Assembly (NCBI RefSeq): GCF_037975245.1
Contig: NC_092582.1
Location: forward strand, 25,770,077-25,834,076
Source: Apostichopus japonicus
Taxonomy: Eukaryota > Echinodermata > Holothuroidea > Aspidochirotida > Stichopodidae
Length of the DNA: 64,000 nucleotides
Direction of reading: 5' to 3'
Positions 12,818 through 25,200 of this stretch are shown here, in pieces (position 1 is the stretch's first letter; each line of letters starts with the position of its first letter). The notes beneath the pieces were generated by a model, which did not search any database, was not told where the DNA came from, and saw only the letters and a program-made list of their open reading frames with translations. The translations under genes were made by a program, and so were the position numbers.

Positions 12818-14308
12818 CTGTATTAAGAATCCTTTAACCGTAGTGCATTTGTTTTCAGCAAGCCATGTTATTTTCATATTTAACTGGATAGGCCTATTCC
12901 TCAATGTAAGAGCTACAGACTAATGATTACTGTAATGTTTTGTAATGCTAGGAGATACATAGTGATGAAAATAGCCATACAAATCCAAAATTGCAATTCT
13001 TTACTAAATCTGTTAACATCAAGAGATCCTCCTGATTCCTTCACTTAAGCCAAAACTTGTAAAGTAGTGTGAAGATGGCTTCTATGCACATGAGACAACA
13101 CAGCTTGATACTGTTCAAGTGTGTTTCTGGCATCTGTTCAAAAAGGTCAATAGCTATGTACAGTATATAACTATGAAAGTGCCCATAGCCAAGGACGGTA
13201 GAGTGTACAGTTAGTTACTACCTTCATATTACACAACACTAACATTGTAGACTACTCCTGTACAGAAGTACTGAACCAGCTCTTATCAAGTGCTACAACA
13301 CTTAACGTCCAATGTCTGTGATTGCCAACACCTGTAGCAGCAAAGTACAATGACATACAGATGGTAACCCATAAAAACAAATCAAACTGTTCTTCTGGAC
13401 AGCATGCCCACCTATAGCTGTGGTGACATACTTCTGGTGTTCCTTCTTACAAAAGTAGGAACTCCATCAACTCAAAGGAAACACATTTAACAGCATTACA
13501 AGGACACATTATGCTATTAATTTCTGATTGCTTGGGCAAAATGGAGCACTGGCACTCAAAATGATGAGAAATTGGCCAATTAAATACTGTACTGCTGTTT
13601 TGTATTTACTTTGAACTTGAGTGTTTGTAGAAAGTAATGTTGGTAATAACATCATAACCCTTTGAAAATTTTCATTTTTCAAATGTACAGAAGTATTCTC
13701 ACTAAAATGTTAATATGTTTAAATCATCAAGTTGTTGAAGGCGTGCAATTCTACACTGACTGCATATATACTGACGAGTCTATACAGTACTATAGCTACA
13801 GTATAGCTGGTATACCCTGTACAGTACTGTAGCTCTCTCTCTCAGGACATAACTAATACTTACAAGTAGTTTAATAGCAGGACATAGAATTTTATAATAT
13901 GGGAAACACCTATTTTCCTTTCTTTTTGAGGAAACATTAATTTGAAAGTTTAGGATCCCTGGTGATACTTGATCTGGAATGTCCCAAATAGGACAAGAAT
14001 TTACAACATGATATATTATTAGGTAGGCCAGAGACTATCGTGGTCCCATCTACTGTAAGTAGAGCCTGGTTTTCCCTTTATACCAAGACAACTTGTGGGT
14101 TCCACCCAAGGCATAGTTTGTAAATTGTTAATGCTGGACTGCCTATATGACTTAGAATTTTATGTACACAAAGAAGGACTTCAGCTACTGTATGTATGAC
14201 ACAGGTGGTAACTAATTATCACAAATCTAATCCCATAGCGGTGGCTGCTAGATAATGTGATTAAACACCTTCCTCTTCAGGAATAGCCTTCCTCTTCACA
14301 TAATCAAG

Positions 14309-14813
14309 CACATTGCATTGACATGTGAATAAGCCACACAGTGTTATCTCAGACTGACACCTTGCTAACACTAGAAGAGCAAGCTGTCATGTTTTACTAC
14401 TTTAACAGCACATTGCATTGACATGTGAATTAGCCACACAGTGTTATCTCAGACTGACACCTTGCTAACACTAGAAGAGCAAACTGTCATGTTTTTACTA
14501 CTTTAACAGCACATTGCATTGACATGTGAATTAACCACACAGTGTTATCTCAGACTGACACCTTGCTAACACTAGAAGAGCAAACTGTCATGTTTTACTA
14601 CTTTAAATGCACATTGCATTGATGTATGTGAATTAGCCACACAGTGTTATCTCAGACTGACACCTTGCTAACACTAGAAGAGCAAACTGTCATGTTTTTA
14701 CTACTTTAACAGCACATTGCATTGACATGTGAATTAACCACACAGTGTTATCTCAGACTGACACCTTGCTAACACTAGAAGAGCAAGCTGTCATGTTTTA
14801 CTACTTTAACAGC
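14309..14813. repeat. Tandem repeat, ~100-bp unit, 5 copies
   Basis: Five near-identical units start CACATTGCATTGACATGTGA, continue with CACACAGTGTTATCTCAGAC and TGACACCTTGCTAACACTAG, and end in a TGTCATGTTTTACTACTTTA tract. Copies differ by single bases and by a 3-base insertion in the fourth unit. Confidence 0.95.
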
Positions 14814-16558
14814 TCCGTAATTTGTTGGTTTTATAACACCACGCTCCAAGGAGTTTAAATGGTGTAAACTTATTCACTGAACGATAATCATTATTTTGTT
14901 AGTATGGCCAAGCTCTTCTTTGGCAAATTAACAAAAAGGTAAAAAAGGAACAAGTTTTAAAGGCATTGAAGACTCGCCCCAATTTGTGTGCCGTGCTCTG
15001 AAAAAGTTAACTTTCCGTTGCTTGCAAGTGAAGTTTTCTTGGCCATGTGATCATAGTAAAATACATATTACAATATGATTATAATATATTATGATATTAA
15101 GCAATGATATACAGTAATATATATTTTCCCTTGCTATATCTCTACACATGTAGTAACAGCTCTCATTATGTTGTGTATTTAATGTACAGTAAGGAGATGA
15201 TATGGAACACATTACCCAATCTAATGATCCTCTATGTTCATTTTACAAAATGTTTAATATTACCAGGTTTTTTGTTATGATTATTATTTTATATTATTTT
15301 ATTTTATGTGCTGTGTTGAGTGTAATGGTAGCAATCTGACACTGTCTTGCTTGTAACTATACAACAGTAAACTTGGATCTTGAGCTCAGTGTTTCTGTGA
15401 TGTGCTTTGGCATCTAGCATCAAGCAATAAATGAGAATTGAATAGAGATCACATATGAAGTAATATCTGATTCAGTAACACATTTAAAAGTGCTATGATC
15501 ATTAATACGATAAAATAAGTACAGCATGGCCATCAATAGCTATACTTTGACCACTTTGACCACTTTTTTTATGGCCACTCTCTAAGCAGTGTTCCTAATT
15601 AATGAGACATCAACCCTCCAATTGAGTCAGAAACCACATAGAAATATTTCTGAAAACTTTTAGCATAATAAAACTTAGGGCTAATACTAATGCCATTAAA
15701 AGTGATTCTAATAGAAAACAAGACTGAAATAGAATCGGCGAAGAAACCAAAGTCTATTTTAAGCAAGATCATCTACCGAAACAACTTGCTAACACTTTTA
15801 CCTTCAGTTTGGATAGTTACTTGGCAATATTCTGACCAAGTGATATGATATATGCATACTTGGTACCCGCCTCCGCTCTCCCCCCCCCGCCTCCGCTCTC
15901 CCCCCCACCCTCCCCTTCCCTTCCCGCCTCTTCCTCCTATGTTCTACCAAAGAGATCTATGTGTCTACAATCAAATCAAACAATCCTACTAATCCAATTA
16001 TTTTAACACCCTAATAAATCAAATACAAAACGTTTCATATTCTGCTTGTCACTTCACTTGTAAGTTACTGCACTGTCCATGCTGCTCCATTCAGTGAAAC
16101 CTATCGATCCATTTGGAAGGATTTCTATGATGCATATCATCCTTCAACTGTCCAAGTACAGTATGTTACCACCAGATCAAAGTAAAGTCAAAACAGAATG
16201 CAGTACAGCTCTGTAAGCAAGTCTAAAACAACTCTAGCAGCTTAGAACTACAGAACAGACACTATTAATAATACTCAACAGTTTACTTGTTAGTATGAAT
16301 AATATCTGATGTCTATATACATTAATATTTTAGTTCATTTGCCAACTAGCATGTACCTGGTCACATATCACATACACTGCATACCTTATCATCACACAGT
16401 GTACATACCTATGGTATATAAGTACAGCTGCATGACATTAAATCATGGAATTCTCATGATGTAATCATTTCTACTTGCTACTACAAAATACAGTAGGAAA
16501 AGAATGCAGGAAACTTTCCTCTCAAGCAAACTCTGAAACCAATGTAAAATAAACCAAC
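14814..16558. other. Intronic sequence, no gene recognised
   Basis: AT-rich sequence. Near 15871-15906 there is a duplicated pyrimidine block (CCCGCCTCCGCTCTCCCCCC twice). Nothing else could be assigned. Confidence 0.4.
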
Positions 16559-16645
16559 CTCTGATGGGTCTCGTCCATATACTGCAGTTGGTTCTTGGCA
16601 CGATAATGTGATTCATTTCCAAAACATCCTTTGCAGAATACATTA
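16559..16645 (-). CDS. Predicted coding exon, unidentified minus-strand gene
   Basis: An 87-base block on the minus strand runs from an acceptor (GACAGATATCAG) to the donor AG|GTTGGT. Two frames are open. The one that continues the phase of the exon at 19893-20013 gives LMYSAKDVLEMNHIIVPRTN and then CSIWTRPIR. The other gives a Cys-rich peptide (NVFCKGCFGNESHYRAKNQL). The phase argument favours the first. Neither is recognised. Confidence 0.35.
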
Positions 16646-18915
16646 CTGATATCTGTCACAGATCATCAAAGACTGTAGTACTATGGATGAGCACAGTGAA
16701 CATGCACAGTTTGGCAGAAAGTATGTAGGTGTTGCAAGAGCTCCTTTTAACAACTGCTACAACAGAACCCAATCCCATGTGCAAAATCAATTACTCTAGC
16801 CCTGGGCTTTGTTTCTATGGCAACCATGTCTGAGCACATTTTCATAATTTTGCATCCACCGTACCTTGGCTAGCCAATAACAGCAGTTAATATGACTGGT
16901 GTATATATACACATATACATATCTACCAGCATTTCATGTTCTGCACTTGCATGGTGCACGCTTCAATACTCTTTCTGTTGACTTGTACAGCAGGGGAATC
17001 ATATTACTCATGTGACCTTCATAGTGCAGGCTACCTATTAAAATCAGCAGACACACACTGCTGCAGTAGGAGGAGACCTCTCTGGCAGCAGGTTGGTTAC
17101 ACTACTACTGTTCCTAGCAAGGTACAGTAGGGGGATAAAAAGTTTGGGAAGGAAAATTAACTGTCCAGCAATTAATGAGGTCTAACATATAAAATATAGA
17201 ATCTCCCCAATAAGAACAATAATACATGTTGAGCAGTTTTTCTATGGCCAGTCCATAACACAGTTATTAAATGAACAAGGAGGGCAAAACAAGGGCACAC
17301 TAGGGAAAATAGAACAAAACAATAGGAGAAAAAGTAAAAGAGATATACCTTATTATCATAGTAGTTTATGCTTATAATACTAGATGATAGAAAGTATGAT
17401 TCCTAAACATGTCTCATATTACTTGTGTTTATACTGTCAGCTGAGATCACAAAACAAATCCAATATGTTAGCTCCTGTAGAGTGTAGTAATTAATATTAA
17501 TAATCTACTAGACCTTTAAAATGCATAGCTGGTGGTTTTTCAACATCCTATAATCCATACAAATGTATGTTAAACTGAATCTTTACACTTTTACCTTTTT
17601 ATTGATGTATGGCACATTGTATTATTTTCGTTTGGGACCTGGTAAAAGTTGATCAAACCTAGCACTTTTGGACAAGGAATTTTCTTTTTTTGCAAAATTC
17701 CTGAGCGCTAACTTGACTGCAGGTCACCCTGTGATGTAGTCAGTTGAGGAAAACCTTCGATCAAGCTATTCTCTTCAGCACTAACACTACCCCGATACGA
17801 CACTGAATATCAAAATGCCAACAAATTGTGTACAGTAGTAGGGGATTGCAAAAACACTTCTTAAAACCAAAATCTTTTACGTTTCCCAGTCATCAAACCG
17901 ACGAAAAACTTCGCAGGGGTTGATTTAGTTTTCAAGGGGCACCCGCAAAGACTTTCGTGCTCCTGGGGTTTCCCAGTCTGCAGGGGAAGATATGTTTAGC
18001 CCACAAGAATTGTTACCGGAAATGAGTTAACAAATGTGTGAACAATTCTAACAACTATTTCTTTCTCTTGTAGCTGCATGTTTATTGGAAGAGTGAAAAC
18101 TTTAATAAAAGGTTCACTTTCTTATCAGAAGTACATGGAAAGTCCATTGTTATTGTTTCACATTCGTGGTACACTCCGTACATATACATCACACAGTGAC
18201 CTTTACGTTCATGAGCTTTTACGCATCACATTTCTGGTCAGTGAGAATCTGCTAATTTTGACATCAAATTTCTCTAAATTACTGTCGTTTTGGACTAAAC
18301 GGGAACCACCGTATTGTTTGTATACTAAAATACTTTAGTATGAGCACAAAAACAAAAAACAATTCACCTCCAGCTATGCATTTTAAACTAAATAGTTTAT
18401 TAATTAACAATCACAGTTAATTAGACCTTTTAGCTATATACAGTGCAGTAATTAATATTCACAGTTTACTAGACCTTTAAACTAATGTACAGTGTACTAA
18501 TTAATATTCATAGTCTACTAGACCCTTAAACTAATTTACACATGAAGTTATTTATTTAAAACCATTTTAAAACCATTTCCATGAAGTTCAGAGCAAAAAC
18601 AAACATGTGGAAAAACATACAGCAAGATAGATTAACATTTTGTTAAATACAACACCAAGCAAAAGCTGGAATTTAGTTTACAAACTTTTATTTCAACGAA
18701 TGTCTTAATGTGAAGGAATGAACGACAATAGTATTAGAAAACATGGGTTTGTTTAAGATAACACAATGGTTGCCCTCTTCACATTCCATAATGACACTTC
18801 ACACAAAAGGGAAGTTACTTTCTTTTGTTCAACTTCCTTTGACATCAATAACATCTTGACTGTGAATATTCATAGAGAACTTAAATTCATCTGAATATGA
18901 ATACAGAACTTAAAC

Positions 18916-19785
18916 CTAGGGTTGCCGGTGGGGAATACTTCATTCAGTCTGAAGGTAACTTACACCTAGGGTGGGGAATACTTCATTCAGTCTGAAGGTA
19001 ACTTACACCTAGGGTGGGGAATACTTCATTCAGTCTGAAGGTAACTTACACCTAGGGTGGGGAATACTTCATTCAGTCTGAAGGTAACTTACACCTAGGG
19101 TGGGGAATACTTCATTCAGTCTGAAGGTAACTTACACCTAGGATGGGGAATACTTCATTCAGTCTGAAGGTAACTTACACATAGGGTGGGGAATACTTCA
19201 TTCAGTCTGAAGGTAACTTACACTAGGGTGGGGAATTCTTCATTCAGTCTGAAGGTAACTTACACCTAGGGTGGAGAATACTTCATTCAGTCTGAAGGTA
19301 ACTTACACCTAGGGTGGGGAATACTTCATTCAGTCTGAAGGTAACTTACACCTAGGATGGGGAATACTTCATTCAGTCTGAAGGTAACTTACACCTAGGG
19401 TGGGGAATACTTCATTCAGCCTGAAGGTAACTTACACCTAGGGTGGGGAATACTTCATTCAGTCTGAAGGTAACTTGCACCTAGGGTGGGGAATACTTCA
19501 TTCAGTCTGAAGGTAACTTACACCTAGGGTGGGGAATACTTCATTCAGTCTGAAGGTAACTTACACCTAGGATGGGGAATACTTCATTCAGTCTGAAGGT
19601 AACTTACACCTAGGGTGGGGAATACTTCATTCAGTCTGAAGGTAACTTACACCTAGGGTGGGGAATACTTCATTCAGTCTGAAGGTAACTTACACCTAGG
19701 ATGGGGAATACTTCATTCAGTCTGAAGGTAACTTACACCTAGGGTGGGGAATACTTCATTCAGTCTGAAGGTAACTTACACCTGA
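18916..19785. repeat. Minisatellite, 43-bp unit, about 20 copies
   Basis: The unit is CCTAGGGTGGGGAATACTTC, then ATTCAGTCTGAAGGTAACTT, then ACA. It is very homogeneous: most copies differ at one base or none, with G/A at one position (AGGGTGG or AGGATGG) and one 42-bp copy. The minus strand of nearly every unit carries GTGTAAGTTACC, which contains the 5' splice-site hexamer GTAAGT. The array sits just past the predicted exon at 19893-20013 in the gene's direction. Confidence 0.97.
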
Positions 19786-19892
19786 GGTTCATACTGAAGA
19801 TTTAATTTAACCAGTAACTTCAACTTGAAGAGGATCTTTTAGTGTTCAAATTTTGCACAGCAGATTTCAAGGATCTGAATTTGGTCACTTAC

Positions 19893-20013
19893 AACTACAG
19901 TCACTGTGTATAACCTGCTGAACTGTACATCTTTTGACTTGCACAGTAACTTGAATATTTGGCCAAACTTTTTGGCTCAACACTTTGCATAACTTTTTGA
20001 TATACAGGTGATA
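19893..20013 (-). CDS. Predicted coding exon, unidentified minus-strand gene
   Basis: On the minus strand a strong acceptor (ATTGTTCAATTATTTATCCAG) is followed by 121 open bases and the donor GTT|GTAAGTGACC. The 40-residue peptide begins YHLYIKKLCKVLSQKVWPNI and ends VQQVIHSDCS. It starts in phase 0, matching the end of the exon at 28078-28140, and ends in phase 1, matching the start of the exon at 16559-16645. Family unknown; exons may be missing on either side. Confidence 0.42.
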
Positions 20014-21203
20014 CTGGATAAATAATTGAACAATCGAGAAGTTAAATACTTGGGCACCTGGCACCACCTTAAAAAGAAAAGCTGCAAAATCCAACTTAGC
20101 TAGGAGGAGTCAACATCAAGAAAAGAGATAATCTCTGTTACCTGTACATAGACTTATTGTGTTAAACGAAAGAGGACAATAATAGATACTCTTACACAGC
20201 CTGGCTGCATGATGTTGCAGCCCGAAGCACCACAGCATACATGGACCTTACTCGTAAGAACTTAAAATGATCATATTATTACATGCATAAAACCAATCTC
20301 AGGAATTCAACTTCAACCACCTAATACTACCCAGATATGATATATAGATGTTTATATTTATTATTTAACAGCTTTGTTCTTTCGAGTAACCTTTGCCATA
20401 TATCACATTCAGCCATGAAATCTAGGTATCAAAACATTTATTGTACCACATCACAGGAGTTCAAGCAATGAAATAATGGTATATTTGTCTATTGCCAGTA
20501 AGATAATTTGTCAATTAATTCAAACTGAGATCAGCTCCAAATGACACCTGTGAAGCTTGATTACATCTTAATTGAGATCTCTGCAGCAATTGTGTTGTCC
20601 TACCGCATTTTACTATTCCCTTGACATTCTACATCTATTCCAATAACATCACACTAAATGATAATGCATTAATGCATTGATTAAACCTGCAAGTGAATAG
20701 CTTTAATGGGTGCTTATCGCAGAGAAAAACTACCAGTTTTGACAAGCTCAAATACGATGGGAACGTAGAAGCTCAAAAACGATGGGTGCGCATGCATTAA
20801 GTGAATCATCACTCTGCAAATTCAACCGATAAACTATGTTAATATATGTTTGGTAATTTGATGTCAGACATTCAGTCATTGATGATGACAAGACTACATG
20901 AACAGTTTCATCATGGCAACAAATCCAAGCTATGATAAAGAGGGCGCTGTACATGAATAACATCTTGCCATTTCTGTTACATTGGACTACAGTAATATTT
21001 AATAGTATTAGGCAAGTTCAGTGGCTGGTAACAGCATCTGATGTGATAGTGGGATACAGGATACATGGGCAAAGATTGGGGTAAGAAAGTTTAACTTCAG
21101 ATTTGTTGCCTTATTGAATCTTAATGGAAGGTTCAAAAGGGAGGCAAACACAAACCAGCATCACAAACATCTTTGACAGAGATACATACACAATGGATGA
21201 CAT

Positions 21204-22231
21204 TAGTGTTTACACGGGTCCAAAAATCGGGAACCGGGAACCGGGTACCAGGGAGTCGTTACCCGTCTGGTATCCAGGTACCCAGAAAAAAATTGTTTAC
21301 CCTCGTGTATCACAATTTTCAAGAAATTACATTTTGGATGCTATAATAAATGAATTATATTCTCTACTGACAATGTTTCCATGTTCAAATACGTAGGTGT
21401 AAGATAAGGTATAAAACCTTCCTCAATAATTTCTATTTGCCTTTGTTTCTTTCATTAACTTGTTAATAACTTCATATAATTAACATCACTACTAACATTG
21501 CACTGCCGCTGCTGCTTTTGCTTGCTCTCCACCTCTATTGGATCAGACCATATAGATATCCAATTTAGAACTTAAAGAGTTGTTACTACTACTATCTATT
21601 ATGCAGGCCCAGGGTTCCCATCAGCCACGAGATTGCGCGATTCGCGCAATTTGATCGCATTTGAAATAAACGATAAGTAAAATTCCACTTGGGATTATTA
21701 TTTTTTAGTTATCCCGTCTATAATCCATTAACATCTCGTAAAATTCATTGTCAGCCTTTCCTTCTATGACATAAATGAATAAATAAATAAAAATTGTGAG
21801 AATTCTTTCAATTTCTTCCACATGGTAGCCTAACACCACATAAAGTCAACGAGGAGATCTAGCTAAGCCTAACCATCTGTTTATTTGCTGGAGTTGTGAC
21901 GCAGTTATAAGATATCCATGGAATACTTTCATTATTGCTGTTACCTTCGACCACATGGTTGCCTAACACCACACTAAGTCAACGGGGTAATCTAGCCTAG
22001 CCATCTGTTTATTAGCTGAAATTGAGACGCATTTATAAGATGTCCATGGAATAATTTTGTTATTGCTGTTATCTTCGACCAACCTAACACCACACTAAGT
22101 CAATGGGAAATCTGCCTAACCTTCGGTTTGCCAAAAAAATAAAAATTCACTTTGCGTAGGATTCGGGTAATAAATCAGGAACCTGGTAGTATCGTGTCGG
22201 GCGGGTACCCGGATACCCCATGCAAACACTA
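21204..22231. mobile_element. Putative non-autonomous DNA transposon, ~1,028 bp
   Basis: The left end TAGTGTTTACACGGGT and the right end, read as its complement (TAGTGTTTGCATGGGG), form an imperfect terminal inverted repeat of about 16 bp. Flanking octamers (GATGACAT and CCTAACAT) agree at 5 of 8 positions and could be a decayed target duplication. CG-rich GGGAACCGGGAACCGGG-type sequence follows the left end and GGGTACCCGG lies at the right. It carries the internal duplication at 21815-22120 and the near-palindrome TTGCGCGATTCGCGCAA. Most like hAT, but the superfamily is uncertain. Confidence 0.6.
21815..22120. repeat. Internal ~120-133-bp tandem repeat, about 2.5 copies
   Basis: CCTAACACCACA recurs at 21829, 21962 and 22083, with shared downstream text including AACCATCTGTTTATT, TATCCATGGAATA and TTATTGCTGTTA. 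It lies wholly inside the element at 21204-22231. Confidence 0.85.
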
Positions 22232-25200
22232 CCTAACATGGTCCTCAATCACAACCAATGGGTACTGTAATAACATGAAGCCTAGTACTGTGTTTCCCTT
22301 CATGCATATTAATGAGCACTCATGCATAGTCAGTGAATATTCAGTTTGCTTTGACAAATTTTTACCCATCTGGGATACATGTAACTGACCTTCCATTAAT
22401 TACAGCGAGATGGAAAGATGGAAACTGGGCTGAAAATTGATTCTAATCTCCACTTCTGACTGAAAGAAGAGGAATATACTGTAAGAAGACTACCTAGAAT
22501 ATAGTTCTACTGGAGAGTTATGATTGACATTAATACTTTGCAAAATGTGTTCTGTTGTGTTAAGCAGTTATTAATCTGGCATCCATGAATTTCATCCCAA
22601 GTTTTGGCCATATTTCAATAAGAATATTTCAAACACAAAACACTTGTCACCGTGGTTAGGCTTAGCTGTCACATTGTAGCATTAATGTTTAAGGGTTGTA
22701 CAGAAGATGTTTCCATCTAAGTTGGAATCTTTATGGAAATATTTCCATTTGGCTGCAATTAAAACTAGGGACCGTCAATAGTTGTTGATTTAAACTAATG
22801 TAGGGCATACTCTTCATGAAATCATATTGCAATCAGAATCATGTCAGTTTCCAATATTTTGCTGATGTACTTTGTGATTATGTTTGATCACAAGTTTTTA
22901 TAGGTTTTCAGGATTGAAGTGTGTGTCAACTGCAAATGAAGCTTCACTCTATGTGTTTGCATACATACTGCTCATGTGCATATTACAGGCCATGTGTCTC
23001 AAATAACAACATAAGAATGTTGATGAACACTTAGTTCTATGGAATTACAGCTACATTTGGATCTCAATTTTATGAACTTGTGGAACCAGCCAACAGACTT
23101 AGATGATGTGTCCACAAACTGCCAGAAATGCTAGGTGACTGCATTGATTGGCAGTTTTATGGACATGCTACATCTGCAAAGGCTGAATGGTCCCTCCATT
23201 TGTGTAACAGGTAAACATTTAATGGCAGCAACAGTACTGTAGTTTAACTGATTTCAAGTCTTGGAGATCAATGACAAATACACAGGCCTGTACTACTTTC
23301 TACACAGGTAGGGCACATAATTTACTCTCCTCAGATGAGTTACAGTGCATAGTTTCCTGAGTCACATGGGGTCAGATGTTCACACTGTAGATAATAGAGT
23401 CTGAAATTATTGCTGATTTCCTACAACAGCTGTAGATGTATTCAATCTGACCTCAGCCATGTAACACTCTACTCGCTGACTATTGCTCCAGGAATATGTC
23501 ACTATTCAGCAAACATGTAATATTAACACAGATATACAGTGTACTGTACGCTGTGCTACAGCAATACGTTTAATTGGATACTATACTGTATATATGGGTA
23601 TAGGTTTGTGACTGTACTGATAGGATACTGCTACATAATACAAACATCTACCAGTGGACCCTACAGTGCTTCCAGTAACGTGAGACATCTTCAAAAGAGA
23701 ACTTTGAGAGAGCAAAGAGATTGAACAAGATTCACAACAATGACCTCAGTTCTGTACTCTACCAACTGACCAATGACCTCCAGTTCTGTACTCTACAAAC
23801 TGACCTATCAAAAAGTGCTTTGCAATATTGCCTGCATATCCCTCCCTCTTATGAATATCATATCTGAGGGACTGAAGTCAACAGGCGTACTGTTATGCCA
23901 GCCAAACACATTTTGGTTCTGTCCACAAAGTAAGGTGAACAATGAAGTTTATACAGGGTGCATTTACTCATAATAAATCTGGTTATCCTTCAGGCATCCT
24001 TATAGGGCAGCTCAGTTCCATAACTAGATACTTTAGCTATGCCACATGGTCCAATGACCTCTAAGATAAACCCTGATAGAAGAACAACAATAGCTTTAAA
24101 CAAATCTCAAGAAATACAAAAAGCTTTTTTTGCAATGAAAAAGTCAATTTAAATCTGTGTCTCCCAAAATAAATTCCATAAGCTTTATTTATATGAATTT
24201 ATAAAAGTAGGGAACAGATGTTACATCAAATGGTACCACTCAAGTGTTAATGAATGATAGCAATAGGCATTTCAACTTTTCACATCTAAGCTGACCAGTA
24301 GCATTCAGAAACTTTGAATCAACAATACTGATGGCCTGCCCAGAACAGACACACAGATATGGATATTAAGTTCATGACTGAACTTTAAAGAAAATTTACA
24401 CTAAATGTGATGGTGTTCAATTTGGGACTCAAGGTCAAATTTTACAGAGCACACATGCACTGCAGTACTTTGGTAGAAAAGACATCATGAACTAGCAAAA
24501 CTTCAAGACTTTCTCAAACTGATATTCATTAAAGACAAAACACACTAGGAAAATATTTCTTCATATTGGATTACTCAGATATTTCAAATTTGTCTCAATA
24601 CCTGTTTGTTTATTTATTTCGGAAAACAAACTTCCAAAGAAGATTTGATGTTTCTTTTTCTAAATGCACTCTGACCAGGTGGGTTTAATGGGGAAAAGCT
24701 GTGCCAATCGAAAGAAAGAAATTTATTTTCTGTTGCCCTTATGGCGCGAACGATTTACCGTATAATCACTGCGACCGCCCATGTCAGCATGTTCATTACA
24801 CAATTGTAAAACAGTCTACACATGCTGCCCGATCAAGATTGTAACGCAGTCCTATACTTGTATCATCCACGTTTTACAACTCCATTACAACTGTTTATTA
24901 ATTGCGATGAAAGGAAATGACACAATTTTGCAAGCTATCGTTAAGACCGACAGAAAGATACTGTTCAAGAGAAGGGACCTAACAGGCTAGCCACGAAAGG
25001 GAAAGTAGTCCTATGCCTAACGGGTGTAAACAAAACAGAGACATTTGATTGGCGCATGATCTGTTGGGCTGGGCTTGCATATTTTTATTGAAGTTAGTAG
25101 AATCTACAGACTCTTTAATAAATCTGACAAATTTTATTTAGCTCAAAATTTTTAACGACAGATAACTAAAAAAAAAAACATTAATATTGATATGAAAATT

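Noticed and set aside
17780-18340. Possible THAP zinc-finger remnant followed by a strong plus-strand splice acceptor
   Set aside because: A C-x4-C, an FP and a C-x2-H motif appear in order, but only with two frame changes and internal stops. The spacing is suggestive, not sufficient.
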